This document shows positions 4,889 through 5,104 of a stretch of DNA of 5,104 nucleotides, one piece after another. Position numbers and translations under genes: made by a program. The notes beneath the pieces were generated by a model, which was not told where the DNA came from, did no database searches, and was given only the letters and a program-made list of their open reading frames with translations. Origin of the DNA: Tannerella sp. (GTDB taxonomy: Bacteria; Bacteroidota; Bacteroidia; Bacteroidales; Tannerellaceae); assembly GCA_031288935.1 (NCBI GenBank), contig JAITQL010000090.1, forward strand, positions 1-5,104. Direction: 5' to 3'. The first letter of the stretch is position 1; each line of letters starts with the position of its first letter.

Positions 4889-4920
4889 ATTCAATTCAAG
4901 ATTCAACATTCAAAGATTCG
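4889..4920. repeat. ATTCAA-type short degenerate tandem repeat upstream of cca
   Basis: Five successive variants of ATTCAA (ATTCAA, TTCAAG, ATTCAAC, ATTCAAAG, ATTCG) run from 4889 to 4920. The reverse complement closely resembles the TTGAATC repeats at 1227-1250, so related repeats in opposite orientation bracket the three-gene block. Confidence 0.6.
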
Positions 4921-5001
4921 GAGGACACCATTCTGATAACAGTATATTTTCGGAATCGAAAGAAGATTATTTGACAGCACGAACACGTTTTTGAGCGCTC
5001 G

Positions 5002-5055
5002 TCTTCCCATTTCCCCGCTTCCTCTCCGAGAGCGAGAGGAAGCGGGGAGGGAAGA
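5002..5055 (-). terminator. Long hairpin downstream of the partial gene at the right edge
   Basis: CCCCGCTTCCTCTC (5013-5026) pairs perfectly with GAGAGGAAGCGGGG (5034-5047) around a 7-base loop. The stem continues as TCTTCCC (5002-5008) with GGGAAGA (5049-5055) past a 3-base bulge, about 22 pairs in all. It starts 6 bases after the stop at 5061-5063 on the minus strand. No T-tract follows on either strand, so it is a terminator by position and strength only; it could also protect the 3' end of the mRNA. Confidence 0.55.
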
Positions 5056-5060
5056 GAAGG

Positions 5061-5104
5061 TCAGTCGACCGGGTTCTGCCGGAGCTTGCCGTCGGCTTTT
5101 ACGA
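5061..5104 (-). CDS. C-terminal end of an unidentified protein (5' part outside window)
   Basis: On the minus strand one frame reads VKADGKLRQNPVD and ends in TGA at 5063-5061, followed 6 bases later by a strong hairpin. The other two frames give either a stop at once or an Arg/Pro/Ala-rich string typical of out-of-frame reading. The composition and the hairpin just after the stop suggest a real gene end. Fourteen codons are too few to name a family. The hairpin implies its transcript ends before cca, which has its own promoter-like site. Confidence 0.45.
   Translation of the reverse strand, partial: VKADGKLRQNPVD

Overview
The window looks like chromosomal DNA from a member of the Bacteroidetes, probably Bacteroidales. 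The evidence is two promoter-like sites of the TAnnTTTG class typical of that phylum, A/T-rich leaders without Shine-Dalgarno sequences, a Mrp-type ATPase with the DUF59 plus P-loop layout but no CxxC pair in its C-terminal part, and a CCA-adding enzyme fused to an HD domain. By eye the genes are GC-rich and the intergenic DNA is AT-rich. A high-GC Tannerella-like genome would fit, but the genus cannot be fixed from this sequence.

Right part (1254-5104), all on the minus strand. In transcription order there is the last 14 codons of an unidentified gene (5061-5104), a strong hairpin (5002-5055), cca (tRNA nucleotidyltransferase), an exported hydroxypyruvate-isomerase-like TIM-barrel protein, and mrp (iron-sulfur cluster carrier ATPase). 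Gaps are 83 bp (cca to TIM barrel) and 72 bp (TIM barrel to mrp). A clear intrinsic terminator lies between the TIM-barrel gene and mrp, and another terminator-like hairpin follows mrp. The three genes do unrelated jobs (tRNA maturation, periplasmic or envelope sugar-acid chemistry, Fe-S assembly), so this is a housekeeping neighbourhood rather than a pathway.

Left part (1-1253), about 1.2 kb with no intact gene after the first 62 bases. It is a mosaic of nested repeats: (a) the 3' end of a plus-strand membrane-protein gene (1-62); (b) a hairpin at 125-164; (c) a short hairpin (235-261) leading into a tandem array of 41-bp units, eight full and one partial (301-648), preceded by a degenerate unit; (d) a decayed second copy of the 3' end of the gene in (a), longer than the visible part of copy 1 and frameshifted by one base (649-872); (e) a 230-bp imperfect palindrome (893-1125) that interrupts the sequence following copy 2 exactly where copy 1 is uninterrupted; (f) two mutually exclusive hairpins at the 3' end of mrp (1126-1221).

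The best candidate for something undescribed is this mosaic. The 893-1125 palindrome behaves like an inserted non-autonomous (MITE- or REPIN-like) element with a visible empty site in the same window, and the 41-bp array sits between the two gene-end copies. No RNA gene, CRISPR array, transposase or phage gene was recognised.
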